A stretch of 64,000 nt of DNA from Ficedula albicollis (GCF_000247815.1 NC_021675.1:67165040-67229039); one strand, 5' to 3'. Shown: positions 17,187-31,421, counted from the first letter of the stretch. Notes: generated by a model from the sequence alone, not told the origin. A program made the numbers and translations.

Positions 17187-18100
17187 TGAAAAGTCCTCTC
17201 ATCATCTGATGTTGTGGCAGTAGTGCTCTTTCTGATGTATTTGAGGAAATAGGCTATTTCAAAAAAATACATATTTTTTTTTAGTACTCCTTTTCTTTGT
17301 TACTCTGGCTCCTTCTGGGAGCCCTCCATCCTTGTATTTTCACATTTTATCTGCCAGAATTTCACTGCTCTTTCTTTCTTCTTTGGATACCTTTGCTTTT
17401 TACAGATAATCTCTCACATACAACATTTTTTGCTTTGTTTCTAGGCCAGACCCTGTGTTCAGACCTGTGCCAACTCTGTTGAGTGTCCCCTCTAAGGTTT
17501 TTATTCTCTTACACAGCCTGAACTGCTTTTCAAGGCTGTTTCTTTCTGCAGCTCCTGTTTTTGAGGATGAGTGTAAGTCCTGTGCACTCGTTGTACTTTG
17601 TGTACTCCCCTGGGAGTGTGCTGCTCTAACAAGACTTTGCTGAGACCAAACTGTGGTACAGCCCTTCAGCTGAATACTCTTGGGATAATCCTGTACAATT
17701 TTAAAACCCTTTAAAGGGTTCTGTCTTCTCTTTTGGGCTCCCTAGCCATCCCTTTGTGCTAATCAGGGATTTCTTGGGTTGTGTCCTGATGTTTTTTCCT
17801 CACCTGAAGATGGGTTATTAAAGTCCCAGCTGCATTTCCAGCTGATATTTTCTGTGTGATTTCTCACAGAACACATTTTGTTAAGTGTTATCATCCTGGC
17901 TGGATGCTGCTTGTGCAGGTAGTGTTGGTTTAGATCCAAGGTTTGCTTCAACATTAAGGCTTTACTCCCTCACCCCAACCCCGGCAAAGTCTGCTTTCTG
18001 AAATTTGTAGCCTGGCACTGGAATGCCTTTCTGCTCCCAAATTTCCAACATGCCTAGGATATTAATATTATTTAAGGGAAAAAATTAAACGAAAGCAAAT
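17187..18100 (-). mobile_element. Probable continuation of the antisense LINE
   Basis: Segments such as 'tatctgccagaatttcac' (about 17347) and 'gatgggttattaaagtcc' (about 17808) recall more 5' parts of CR1/L3-type ORF2, read in reverse. They lie on the expected side of the LTR insertion. I can find no undamaged protein motif, so the assignment and the right-hand limit are tentative. The alternative is unrelated unique DNA. Confidence 0.35.
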
Positions 18101-21012
18101 GAGGCTCCCCTGCAGCTCCCTTCTATTCCTCATTCCTCCAGTTTTTCTGTTGCAATACCTACCCTTGATTCCTTTCTTGCCACCTGAGTGAGATGTCACT
18201 CTTTGTTTTCCCTGTGTGACTCTATCTATTCTGTCACTTACCCTTTATTTGAAAACAGAGCATTTCCATATTTTCACCCTCTACTCTGTTGTCCTCACAA
18301 GCATGTGTTCCCTTTATTTGCTTTCCCCACAGTTCCCTCTGACAGGTCCAGCAGACCCCCTGAAGCGCCAGCAGGTGTTTTCCTGGTGGTTCTGGTCAAG
18401 TCTGTCACTCTTCTTGAAGCTCTCCTTATTCTAGAGGTTGTACACTCAATTCTAAAACTGTGTGATCCCCCCCAAAATCAAACTGCCAGGTGCTCACAGG
18501 GGTGATGGTAGATTTTTGCAGTCACAGTGACCAACACCATCTTTCTGATTTAAACTCAGAACACCCATGCTTTCAGAAGGATTCCAGAGCTAAGAGAAAA
18601 CATGTCTGTATCCACTGGGATGGATCTCTGGTGAAATAACTTTTTCTTTATTGGTCTTTCAGACTTGTTTCTGGTGTGTGAGAATCCTGACATAAGTCTG
18701 AATTTATAAGCCTCTCTTTTGTTGCTGGAGAAGGATGCATCTAATTTCCTTGGAGGCAGAAATGCACAGTGGGGTCCCTCAGGTGGTTGTTCCTGTACCC
18801 CAGGTCCCCCTGACTCCACCCAGTTCAGGCACTTGGGACCAGTGGCAAACACCAGCAGGTTGCACTGGGAGCCTGCAGATGCTCCTTTGGTGAAGAGTTT
18901 ATTCACACTTGGCCCATTCCATGTGGCAGACTGTGTAACCCCCTCTCACAGCTCCCTCCCATCTTCAATTCTTTGTTTTGGAGAGGTGATGGGTGCAGCC
19001 CAGAGTGGCCATTTCATCCAAGCTCCTCCTCCATTGCTGCCCTCAAGCTCAAAGGCTTGAACTTTCTTTCACCCATTGCTGAGTTCCAAGAGCAGCCAAA
19101 GTTAGGGGAATTTTTGTAGGTGTGAGGAGAGAGAAGCCCAGGGATCCTGGGATAGCTGAGGAGGGTGTGGGAGCTCTCCAATGGAGGTTGGAGAGAAGGA
19201 TAAAGAAAATCTCCTGGCAGTGGTAAATCCTCCTGTGAGACAGGAAGGCAGGCTGAAGTGAAGTTAAATTCCTGCACTGTTGGATCTGTAAAGGCTCAGG
19301 TAATTTCTGAAAATTAGCTATTCCTCCCTTCTAAAGCAGCTATTAATTTCCAAACATCAAAACCTTTCAAGTAGAAAGAATATCTTCCTCCTTTGTGAAT
19401 AGGAAATGGTTTATGTTCAACTGGAGAACATGGCACCTGCCTCCAGCCTAATTTGGGGGGCTGAAGCTGTTGGAAAGCTATCTAGAAATGAGATTTAGGT
19501 AAGGAAGAAATTATTAAGGTATATTGTGAAGACAAGCTGGAGACCTCCTTATCAGAAAATGTGGATAGTCAGGTTTAAAAAGGAAAATGTTCAAGCAGAA
19601 AGTAGACAAACTAGTTAAAGGAAAAACATTGAGAACTGTTACATGTATAAAATACAGCCCTGGCTCTGAGCTACAGATATTTGTGGGCTGAGACAGAAGT
19701 AGTGATGGGGAAAATGTAATGTCTACTTGGCATGTATATATATATTTATTTTTTTTCCCCAGCGACCAACAGTAAAAAACTATTAGAGACAAGTTGCTGG
19801 GATAGATGGGCCTTTCAACTGAGCAGTCACTGTCATATACTGGGGGAATACTACAGAAAAGAAATTTTATCAGAGAGCATGTAAAAAAGTATTGATAAAA
19901 GTAATTCTCTTGTTAGATTTCTCAGACATTAATTACTTAAATTAGATATTATAATAATTATTAATATATATTATAAGCTATATATTATATGATTATATTA
20001 TATTGTAAGCTAACTTCAGCCACCTTGATATGCAATTGCATGGCAATTCATTAATTTTTCAGATCTGTAAGTGAAGATTTTTTAGAGTGAGGACTGAGTC
20101 TTTTCATCACACACTTTGGCAGGCTCGTGTGTCAGATTGGGTGCACAGCATCCTGGCTTTCCCTTGGAAAGGTGCAAATGGGACAACTGGCAGCTCTGAA
20201 AGCAGGGTGTGAAGTGGCTGGGAACACTTTCCTGACAGAAACGTTACTGGTGCTGAGTGAACTGAGTGAAATTCTGAGTGAAATCCCTTTTGGGATTTCA
20301 ACCTGGCTGCCTCACCGTACCCCACCTGTGGAAATGTTCTGATCATTTTACACACAGTACTTGATAAATGCCTGATAAAAAGAGATGTGTGCAGACACTG
20401 TTCTGAAAAGAATAATGCAGCTGAAATGATGAGATGTTTCTCTACTGCTGCATTGTTTGAAGCACTTTCCTGGGTGCTTCTGTCTGGGTATTCCTTCGTG
20501 CATGTAGGAGGGGATTTACATCGTGCTCATTTGCTTCTAAACACAGCTTGGGGAATAAACAGGTTAAAGGCAAAGTATGAAGCAGGAAAATAGCTCGAAC
20601 AACAAAAAAGCAATGCTAAACTGATGCTAAGAGTTAGTCCCAAGGGTGCCTGTGCCTGGCTGTTGCTGAATTCGCAAGCTCTGCCAAAGGATAAGTTGCC
20701 AAAACTCAGCTGGAACATCAACTGAAAGCCAGTGGCTCAAATTATTTGCTCGACTGAAGTTTCCTCACTCATTGTTGTTTCAACATTCTGAGTTAAGTTT
20801 TTAAAAAGCATGGAGCAGAAAGAATCGGGAACTCGGTCCCTTTCTGGATGGAGCTGCTGAGACAGTTTGTGCGGGCACAGGGCTGCAGTATTGAGGAATT
20901 CTCTGTGCCCATCTCTATTCCTTTACCTTGGCTGGCACTGAGGTTTGCAGCCAATTCCCACATCTCATTTGCGATTTGATAAACTGTTCAGTCATGTTCC
21001 AGTGTGGGACTT
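18101..21012. other. Unique noncoding sequence
   Basis: About 2.9 kb without a supported gene or transposon. It contains an AT-rich patch near 19940-20005 and the palindrome atgcaattgcat at 20030-20041. Confidence 0.5.
20030..20041. promoter_or_regulatory. 12-bp palindrome ATGCAATTGCAT (possible TF site)
   Basis: A perfect palindrome built from two ATGCAAT half-sites, of the kind bound by POU/octamer or C/EBP factors. It is followed within 20 bp by attaatt, a homeodomain-type core. The match is visible in sequence; any regulatory role is inference and could be chance in AT-rich DNA. Confidence 0.2.
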
Positions 21013-21135
21013 TGAAAAAACAAAACAAAACCAAACCAAACAAAACAGACCCCAAAACAAAACAAAACAAAAAATACCAAAACAAACACTACTAAACCCC
21101 AAAGCAACCCACACCCCCGCCCCCCCAAAAAAAAT
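21013..21135. repeat. A/C-rich low-complexity tract ((AAAAC)n-like)
   Basis: Irregular AAAAC and AAACC repeats end in a C-rich patch and an A8 run. The frames on both strands through it are compositional artefacts. Confidence 0.92.
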
Positions 21136-24100
21136 GCAAAATCTTCTAACTTTTCCCTTCTGCCTTCCAAAAACTCCAGCTTCCCTCAAAGAAATCCTTG
21201 CTGTTGATGAAACAAAATAGGATTAAGAAGAGAAGGAACATAAAAAAAAATTGGCGCTGCTCCTCAGGTACCCATTAATGTGCTGAGAAGCAGCCTTTCA
21301 CTCCAGGTGATTATACCTGGCAGAAACAGAGTTATGGAAAGCCTCCCTTTCTCCCTGTTTCTCTTGACTCTCCTGTAAACAAAAAACCTTTTGTCTTTGC
21401 TCATTTTCTAAAAAAGCAGTGTCTCTCAAATTTTTGAAGAGTGTGGTTAGCATTGATACTGGCAAATTTGATTTCTGAGCTGAAAAAATTTGTGCTGTAT
21501 TTAATTAAGGATTGAAGTTTCATAAGGCTTTATTTCATCCCGAATAACTTGAAAACGATACAGTTGTTTGTCAGAAAGACTAATAACTTGCTTTTTCGAA
21601 GGAAACTTAGAAAGAGTTCCTGAGTACCCTCCAAACCCCTTGCATTGTGTGTGTTGTTTGGACTTAGAACCGTAAAATATATTTGGGTCCTTATTGCTTA
21701 TTCACTCCAGCTGAATTTGGGAAATTAAATGTCTTTCAAAGAGTTTTAAAAACCTATGCTCCACTAACTTGTCCGAAGATAGATCAGAGAAAAGAATCCA
21801 ATTCAGCTCTTTGGAGTTTGATGCAGTTGAAATGATCATGAAGTCATTGTTTAAAAAACAAAAATAAAACTAAATGCAGGGTGGAAGTCAAATGCATCCC
21901 TGCAGTTGTGGCTCTCACTCTGCTCCCTGGGAGTGAGGGGTCCACTCCCACGGGTGTTTGAGACCAGAGAATTATCCCAGCACAGGTGAGAGATGCTGGG
22001 GTGGAGTGGAGGGGGATGTCTGTCAGAGTAAAGACATTTCTGGAGGGAGCTGGGAAGACAAGAATTCTGGCAATTCTGGGCAGAGCCGACTGACTCTACC
22101 ACTTGTCTGCTGAATCCATTTGAACCAAGCTCTTTCCTCTGTTTCCCTTCATATAATTTCTATTTTTATGAAGAAAAATGTTTATAGTTAAGCAAACTAA
22201 GCAAACTACCTGTGCTAGCAGGTTTTGAGTAGAACCAATGCAGGCATGCAAACCATCCATTAGCATTCCTTTCCTTTTAAAACCTGGCAAAGGGATAAAT
22301 CTGATTCCTGCAGTGTGTCACCAGGGAGCAAAAATAGTTTTTGCTTTTCCACACTACCCAATAGTGGCGTGGACGTTTGCAATTTAGATTATAGACTCTG
22401 TATAATCAGACTCCTTGGTCTGAGCACTTTTACAGGGTCTGAGCACAACAAGATATTGATCTCAGCAGGAGGTGCAATGCAAACAATATTAAATAAACAG
22501 TTTGGAAAAGCTGAGGCAGAAACGCAAATCCCACTGTTTATTTGAGAACAATATTCCAAATTCAGATTCTGCTAACATCTATGTGATCTTATAAATGCCT
22601 TATTTACATGTAAATGGCCCTAAAAAAAGGCTGCAAGGTGCTGGTCATTATTATCTTTGCTTCTCCAGCCTCTTCCAGCAGCCAGATGATTTTTATCAGC
22701 CTAATATCTGATCTTTGATCAAACTAATTTGAAGTGGATGTACTTTATACTCACAGGTACATCAAATTTATTAGGTAAAATTCTTTATGTACAAACATAA
22801 CCAATAAATAGACACATTAAATAGTAAATGCTATTTTTACACTGCTTATTGGAGTGGAGAAACCTTCTGAATAGGTGGTAAAGATTCTACAGGAATCAGG
22901 AATCTACAGCACACTTTTTTCTTCTCTGAATTGCTCAGGAAATGCCACATTCTCTCCTCATATAATGATGGATTTCAAACTCTAAAGGCACAGGTACATG
23001 AAGTTACAAGCAGTTTTATTTTGTCGTATATGTCTGTCCATACCAAGGACTTATCCCATTCTAATCTCCTCTATATCACTCTTCTCTTCTGTTCTGCTGG
23101 GTTTGCTCAAAGATATTCAGCTGTGCAAAATATCAGAAGATTAGGATCGTTTCTGTTGTGTAAGATCAGCTAATTAGTACATGCTTTGTCTGCTCAATTA
23201 AAGGAAAAACCCAGCATGAAAATCCTCTTTGATCTAAATGGAGTTTACAAAAGCATCTCCTCAAAAAATGAAAGTTGTGTTTTAGGCTTTCAGCTGGAAT
23301 AATTCATACAGGGCACTCCACTCCAGTGGGGAACAAGCTCACACACTTAGAAGAAGAAGGTTTTATCTTTTTAACTGTTGTATTGGATATTCCAGCTCTG
23401 TTCAGAGAATTTGTTAGGAAAATGTCCAGGTTTTAATCCACACAGGCTTTGTACCAGCTCCTCTGCTGTTCTTCACTCTGAATTACCCTTCAGTTTCCAG
23501 GTATCAGTGTAATGAGTCCCTGTCTCGTGCAGAGTGGAGCAGTCAGCCTGTGAGAGCTGAGCCAAGCACTAAGCAGGATCCTCCAGCAGGCAAACTGCCA
23601 GAGCTGATCATGTCAGCTCTGGGACTGAAATTCCTGAGGAGTCTCATTCCATACCTGGCCCTATCCCCCCTCCAAAGGGATTTGGGGATGCCACACTCAT
23701 CCCCAAGCCGGAGCAGTTCCCAGGGACTCCTGTCTCAGCTCTCTGCTGTCAGTGCTGCTGTGGCTGTCCCATGACCCTTCAGATGGTGCCTTGGGAGAGG
23801 GGGTAAAGGAGTGACATTCCAGTCCCAGGATAAACTGTCAGATATCAGGGATGAAGGGATACTGAGATTTCCTGTTTAACTGGATTTAGGCATCCAGAGG
23901 CAAAGTCCTGCTTCAGAACTCCAAAATCTGGGACATTCATGCAGCATCAGCTGGGCAGGGCTCCTGAATTTTGGTGCAGACTGCCAATTTCCAAAGTCCA
24001 GTGAGTGTGTTCTTTAACTTGCCAGGATCAGGATATGAAGGGAGAAACATGCATTGCCTTGGTTTCAGAAGCTGCTTTTGGTCTAAGTGTTTTGACTTAA

Positions 24101-26821
24101 AAATTAATTAAAATCTTGGTTGGATATTGAAAAAGTACTTTGAAACCTTAATTTGAATAATTTTTACTCCAGAATTTCAGCAGGGCCTCCAAAATTTGGT
24201 CTGATCTGGATTCAAGAGCCACTATCTTCTAAATATTATTCTGAATTTGGGCTCAGGGAATGACACAGTCCACAGATGATGCAGAATTAGATATTTCACA
24301 TTGCCTTGTGGTCATCAGCTGATTCATTTTTATAGAAGGTAAATAAAACACTCAAGGAAGAGAGTTTGGGAGAGTTGAGAAAGAGTAAAAAACCACAAAA
24401 CACACCACAACAAAAAACCCTCCCAAACCCAATAGAAGCAAAAAACCCATCCCCACCCAGAAGATGTATTTTTTTACAAACAGTCTGTGAGAATTCTGAC
24501 AGATGCAGTTTGCATTTCTCAGTCTGCCATATCACAAGAGGTTAATGGCATCGATTTTAACAGGTAAAGACAATCCTAAAATATTTCATTGGATCATTCT
24601 CCAGAGCTGAACATCCTGAGTGTGTGTTGCTTCCCACTCTTCCAGACAGGAGATGGAAAAAAGACTTTTCTCCCTATAAAATTTAACAGCACAAACTCTG
24701 AAATTATGAACGTGGAGAGAAACAGAACAGATGGGATTTGTTTGTTCTTAAGATTGAATAAGAAAGGCCCTGATAACAGAGTATAAAATAATGAATAATC
24801 CAGGAAAGAAATTTGGAATTTAAGTCCTCTGTGATTCACAACGTGAGAGAGATTATATTGAATGAAACTGAAAAATAGCATGTTTAAAACTGGCAAAATG
24901 AAGTATGTTTTCATATGGCATCTGATTTCACTGTGTAGCTAAATGCCAAGAAAGTTGCTAGGCAGGAACTCAGGATGAGAGATGGAAAAGGGAGCTGTGG
25001 AACCAACCACAGTTCAGCAGCTCAGGATTTGCTGCTAAAAAGCAAATACATTTTAAAAAGAAGTCATTTTGTGATTGTGATGAAAAGTGTAAGGTACCAG
25101 CTTAGCTAACTCAGTTTGATGGCCTCTCAGGTTTGTACTACTCACCAAAAGCAATCACACTTTCCTGCTGGCTTTGCAGGAATATTTGCTTTGCCTGATA
25201 TTTGTATGATGGAGGGAAGGATGATCTCTGGCATCGCTTCTGTGTGAAGAGCCCGTGGGTGGCAGGGCAGGTGCCAGTGCCAGGGGTGACTCTGGTGCCA
25301 GTGCCCTCAGAGGTCCCAGTGACCCTGAGTGAGCCCTGCCTTGAACCAGGTCCTTTAAAAGGTGCAGTTGGTCAGTGAGAGGCAAATTCCCAGTGCCAGC
25401 AGAGCGTGCAGAGGAGCTGCTGAGGCAGCAGTGAGGGCTCCAGGGGCTGGGAGCATGGGCTGGGCTCTGCAGCTGTGTGAATGTGGCAACTGCACCACCT
25501 CATTAGTGCTTGTCTTGATTTTCTTCTGTCTTCACTCAGAGCCAGGATTAAAACACAAAGGAGGCGAATTTTCTCATGTTTTGGTTTGGTTGTTTATGAA
25601 ATCTTATCTGAAGAACAGAGTTCTGCAATACTTCCAGCAACCAAGAAAAAGTGAGCAAGTGGAGGTGAATCCTGACCTGTAGTGCAGCACTAACTGTCCA
25701 ACCAGAAACTCCCACCTGAAATCACGAAGAAGGAAGAAGGTAGACAGAGACAACACCCAAAATCCTCCAACTTGTCCCATACCTATTACTATATTCTAAA
25801 ATCTTCAAATTCCAAACCCTTCACCATGTGGAATCACACACTTCTATTTAACTGCACACCCGTGATTTTAACTCCATCACTCAAATTTGGGAGCTTTCTC
25901 CAAGGCCCCAGGTCAAAAGCAGTGTTCTCCAGGGGGTCAGTGCCAGAAAGCACAGAAAGCTCAAAACCTCCAGGTTTTTGGGTTCCAACAATGCTGCTCA
26001 CAGAGAGCCCCAGCCAAGAGTGCTGAGGTGTCTGGGCCACAGCAGTGGTTGGAATCTTCCCATCCTCTGGCCCAGGGAAGAGAACTGACTGCTGTATTCC
26101 CAGCTTTCAAGTTCTGCTTAGCTTCTGTAGTACCCAGAGGAGATATTTTTCTGTGTGTGTATTTCTGACATGAAGCAAGAAAGGCTTTGAAATACAAAAT
26201 TATTTCCCCTCTGTCTCATCCAGCTGCCACAATGAACAGCCAGGTCAGGAGAGAGCACACTTCTATAAGGCACAGTAACAGGTATTTTGTGATGTTTATT
26301 GAGTGCTTCTTCTGAGTGCTGCTATTTGGAGCATTAAGGGGCAAAAATCTGTCAGGAGCTGCACACCTGCATCCACTACATGCTTTTAAAAATCACTCTC
26401 CAAAATAATTGTGTACAAGCATAAAGATTGTGTTGGCATTTCTGTACTTTGAAGATTGTATTTTAGCTTCTGCCAGGAAGGGAACAAAAACACATTGTTC
26501 CCTGTATTGACTTTCTGTTCTTTATGGTGAGACATTTTAAAGGGAGGATATTTTTGGGGACTCTCCCACCCATGTATGGAATTTTTCCATCCTGTTTTCT
26601 GCACCTACTGAGATGCAATGTTGGAGACTGGGTCACTGATCTTACAGAGCTCTAGTTCTGCCCTAAAATGTGCTTTCTGTAATCACTCAAGCTTTGTGAC
26701 TTGCTTCTGTCAGTGGCCAGTTTGGTACAGAATTGCCTGGGATGGATTTTTCTGTTTTTATTATTCTTGAAATATTATTAGAGGAGCTGAGTTTGGGACT
26801 ATAGGGGATTACAGAGCAGTG
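21136..26821. other. Unique noncoding sequence
   Basis: About 5.7 kb with no supported gene. There is an A/C-rich patch at about 24388-24470. GC-richer stretches occur at about 23520-23830 and 25220-25460, the latter with repeated 'ggtgccagtgcc' phrases, but neither shows a convincing exon, CpG island or transposon. Confidence 0.45.
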
Positions 26822-27272
26822 ATGGGCTCTGTCACACAACCAAGCACTCACTGGCTCCTTGCTCATTGCCCTCTGCAGCAGGTGGGGGAGAGAACCAGCA
26901 GAGAAAAAAAACAACTTGGGGGTGGAGATAAAGACAAAAAGACAGGCACTCACCACTTCCCACCAGCAGGTCTCTGAACAGTGGCTCTTTTGGAAGGATT
27001 TCCCCAGTGCTGTTGCTGAGCATGATGTTTTATGGCAGGGAGCACCCCTGGATCAGTGTGGGTCAGCTGTCCCCTCCCAGCCTCCTGCCACCCCCAGCCC
27101 ACCTGCTGAGGGGACAGGCTGAGAACAGAGGAGATCTGGGAGCTGTGAGCTCTGTTTGGCAATAGCTAAACCACGGGTGTGATACCAGCCCTGCTTTAGT
27201 CACAAATCCAAAGCACAGCACCATATGGGCTGTTAGGAAAAGAATTAACTCTGTCCCAGCCAGGCCCAACAC
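26822..27272 (+). mobile_element. Degraded solo LTR, same type as 7207 copy
   Basis: In order it shows 'gtgggggagagaacc' (about 26882), 'tggagataaagacaaaaa' (about 26923), 'gggtcagctgtcccctcc' (about 27060), 'aatccaaagcacagcacc' (about 27206) and 'ttaactctgtcccagcc' (about 27245). These are landmarks of the LTR family found twice more in this window. The A-rich simple-repeat segment after 'gataaagac' is reduced to almost nothing, and no poly-C run is present. That makes it a useful control for the two interrupted copies. Both ends are approximate. Confidence 0.75.
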
Positions 27273-30200
27273 AACATAACAGCAACATTCATAACGTTAT
27301 AAATGCAAACAGGCTCATGGATTTCATGCCTGTTGTTGTGCCTTAACTCCCCACTGCTTGGTACTTCACTGGATCTTGGACTGTGCATCAGCCAAACAGG
27401 AAATCAGAATTTCTCTGTGTATTTACTGGCTGAGGTCAGTGGTGTTGCTGCCATTCTCTTCAGCAGACCCAGAATTCTCTTTGTATTCCCAAAGTTCAAA
27501 TGTCCGTTTATATGTTCAGACAGAAATGATTCAGAAGGGATCAAACTCCAGACTGTTGCTCAGTGCAAGGTATTTAATTGCCTCATTGGATTTGCAATCT
27601 TTGAGAACATCTTTAGTTCAGAGCAGTGATTAGACTGATGGAGAGAGGCATTAATGAATGCTGGCTGTCTGCATCACCACCTTCTGCCTCTGCTGACAAA
27701 CCCACTCAGGAGCTGTGTCTGGTTTTGTGTTTCTTCTGCTCCACAGTGATGGAGGACCGCTCTCACTTGACTTACAAGCCCACAGGGATCTCTTCTTGCT
27801 CATTTCCAGGGCTCACACATTTTGATGTCCTGTCTGTGGGATAACACCCTGTATCAGGAGTTGTTTCATTGGAGAGATTTCACACAACACTGAGCAATTA
27901 TGTTAAATGCCTTTGAAGATTGGAGTAGACTTGGCCACACTGGGAGCTGATAAAAAGGTTCATTTGTCCCATTCTTCTGTTTATCACAAGTCATTCATTT
28001 TAACAGGCTGTTTCCAGTTCTGCTCCTGAACTTTACATAAGACTTCTTAAAAGTCTTTTTCCTTTTGATGCATTCAAGCAAATCAGGCCGTTCAACAGGA
28101 AGCTCAAGCCAGGTGTGCCTAAGGAGATTAAAAATGAATAACAAGATGGTGTTACTGACAATAGTTTGTTGTTCACAGTACAGTTATGCTCTGTGATGCA
28201 ATATATTGCAATAGTGCTTTACAGATTAGGGCTGAAAGGCACACTACACAAATAAACACTGGGAAGAGAGAACCCCTGGATCATAATTATAATGGGAATG
28301 GGAGGGATGAGCCACTGCAAACCTTTTATGTGACTTTGGATAAGTCACTTCATGAGGCATCAAGTAGAGAATAAAATATTCTCCCTTTCATATCTTCTGA
28401 CAACCTGTTCCCAATCTTTACCATAAATAAATGTTTGTGGTTTGGCTACAAAATAAACCCAGCATTTTATTCCATGTCTTTCAGTGATACCACAATATGG
28501 TCTGCAACCTTCTGATACAGAAACCCTTGTGTGTATTAAAAAAGAACATCAGATTTCCCCCAAAACAGAAACCCTGAGGGATTTACAGAGGGTGATTGTA
28601 GGTTACAATGCAAAGAATGGCATGTAGACTTCCTGAGTTCTAGGCCAGAACCAAAACCACACCTCAGCTTGTCAAAGGGGCACTGTGTAATTTGTGAGAA
28701 AGAAACTGTGAAACTGGGGTGTTGCACAGTTTCCCTGGAAATTGGATAAAAAATAGGGATCCTGGAGATAATAATTTAAGTGAAGCTGGATGCTTTTATC
28801 AGCAGATAATATCATCAGCAGGTATCTGGATATGCACAGTATAAAATCGTGTGTTTCTATATACAGAAATATATTTAGCAATGATAAATAAAATTTATTC
28901 ATATATAAAATATCTGTTTGGGTAAGGTAGAGGTAATACAGAAAGGAAAAGGTTTCTGATTTTAAATCAGCTTTCTGCAGTTACTTAGATGTGATGGGTT
29001 GAAATGTGATCTGTTGTTATCAAAAAGAAATTGTATTTTGGAGACAGATTTTTAATTAAATTGACTTTATTTACTAATGTTCTGCATCTTTGAAGCTCCA
29101 TTTGTCTGATAAAGATTTTTGCATGGTTCAGAGTCTACTCCATTAATTATTATGAATTTTACTGGGGGGATGAACAGGAAACACTTTGAAATTTTCTCTT
29201 CACAAAACAGATGGATCCTTTAAGTCTTAATGCCATTATCCCTGCGTTCTGCTCAGCAAAGCAGGAGCTTCAGTCTTATTTATTCAGTGGTGTATTGACA
29301 ACTTTATCACCGAGCCAGATTCACCTGGCAGGTTTTTATGAGCTGCTTCATCACCAGGCTTGACTACAGGCTGAAAAGTTTGGGAGGTCCAGTTGTTCCC
29401 ATCTGTGCTGGCACTGCTGCTTCCACAGCTGCAAGAGGCACCTGAGAAAGTTCCAGAGCCAAGGGGGACGTGGTCTGGAGACCCCATCCAGAGCTGGGGC
29501 TCACTGTGAGCCTTGCAATGGACTCATCCTGGGGAAATTCATGCTGGAGCCTGGCCAGCCTGGCAGCTGCAGCTATCAAGGCATGGGATGTGGGGGAAAT
29601 GAGACTCCAAGCCAGGTTCTCCACACCATATGCTTGGGGACTGCTCAAGGCCTTAGACTTTATGTAACAAAGCAATTCCATGACAAGCTGCTGTTTAACC
29701 ACGTTTCCTCCTGGTGCTGCTCGTTGGGAGGACTGGGCTCTTACAGGAGGCATTTTCAGTGATCACACAGGGTGGTTTGCCCAGTCATTGCTAATTACCA
29801 AGATCTTAATTTGCTAGCACCAGGAATTCCCCTCAGGCTTCCAACATTATTGAATTAAGTCCTGGCCAAAGAAAATTAGCTACTCTTGAAAACGTCTGTT
29901 GCAGTCTCTGGGAAATGTGGGGATGCTATTTATTTATTTGAGTGGAGGAATTTTTTTTATTTTCTCAGTTACTCTGAATTCTGTGCAGTCTATTCAACGG
30001 GATTTATTTCACTTTGTAGGACTAGTCATTGCTGAGGGGAATGAAGGTTCTGTTGTTGCTTTGTCTTTTCCTTCACAAGCACTCTATCCTGGGATTCTGT
30101 CACCTAAGCCTGTTCAGGATGTACCAGTAAGCCTCTCTGCATGTGATCCATTTGCCAAATCTTTGCTGAGATTAGAGGCAGCTTAACTGCTTTGGGCTGT

Positions 30201-31009
30201 GTGCTTGCCCATTTGAGTTCTGTGGTGCACACAGCACTGGGAGGGTGGTATCTACACTGTACATTGCAGGAGGGGAGGGATCCCTGGCTGCAGGGAGAGA
30301 TTCCTGTGCCATTTCTTATTCAAGCAGTGTTCCTGCAGAAGGAGAGGGAAAGCTGTGGAAGATTTGCCTTCACGGCACACACAAGCTGTGGAGATGTTTA
30401 TGTTTGCTTGGAGGAAGGAGATGTGATTAACAATATCTGAGTGCCCAAGGCTGCAGAGAAATCATTTTGGATTCACACTCATTGTGCTGGGAAAAGGGAA
30501 AGTGTGGGGAGTGCTGCTTCTGTCTTGTTTCCCCTTGGGTGGAAAATCTAGGGACAGAAATATATCAGACTTTTGGTGTTGAAGGGTCCTAGCAGGCTGG
30601 TCATTGTTTTTTATTGTTGATTTATGTCATTATAGGTTATGAGCATTCTAGGAATGGTCCAAGATGTGTTTAATGTATTATTTATCTGCCAGCATCCCTT
30701 TTATTTGGATTATGGTAATTTATCTGAGTCCTGATGCATTGGATGTGGCTCTGATGAGTCAGATGATTACAGAGCAGACAGCAAAGAGGAAAGAGTGAAT
30801 GGAGTGACAAGGAGGTAAAAAAAAATTTGTGTAATTTAAAAGAAATTGGAAAGGGAAATCTAAGCTGAAGAACATGGTAAATAAAGTTGAAGGTATTAAT
30901 GGACAGAAACTTACATATGTAGCTACAACATTCCAGTCTGTCCCAGACAGATATGAGCTAGCTCTGAAACAGAAACCTTATTTTTACATTTGGAGGGATG
31001 TGTGATGTT
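27273..31009. other. Unique noncoding sequence
   Basis: About 3.7 kb without a supported gene. The interval 29290-29760 is GC-richer and has a 129-codon minus-strand frame (29364-29753) rich in Ala and Leu. I do not recognise any domain, and it is not annotated as a gene. Confidence 0.45.
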
Positions 31010-31103
31010 CTTCTTGTAGGTCATGGCTGGTGATACAAACACGGGCAAGACACGAACTTCTTGTAGGTCATGGCTGGTGATACAAACATGGGCAAGACAG
31101 GAG
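31010..31103. repeat. 47-bp tandem duplication
   Basis: The phrase from 'ttcttgtaggtcatggct' to 'gggcaagaca' occurs at 31011 and again at 31058, with one or two differences. Confidence 0.93.
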
Positions 31104-31421
31104 TTTGTGCAGCTCTCAGTTTCTGTGCCAAAACAAAAGGTGATCCAGGGCAGGAAAACCGTGGATCCCATTAACCCTTTCAGCAGGCAGAGCATTCTCC
31201 TTGGAGATTGCTGGGCTCAATGTTCATAATTCTTGCTACCTGGCCTGGCAGCTTTGTTCATGCTGTAAAGGCCCTGGAAGAGGGCTCAAAGAAGGATTGC
31301 TAATTAAAATCTCATGAGAAAAACTGATGTTTACTTTGTATAGGCCAATGGATCATTTTATTTTCTAGAGCACAATTCTGTAAAATAGGTGCATTTTCTG
31401 TTAATGTAACTTAATAATAAT
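31104..31421. other. Noncoding spacer
   Basis: No gene or transposon recognised. Confidence 0.5.

Noticed and set aside
23520..23830. Possible exon or CpG island in a GC-richer block
   Set aside because: CpG is not enriched, there is no convincing splice context, and the 74-codon frame has no recognised domain.
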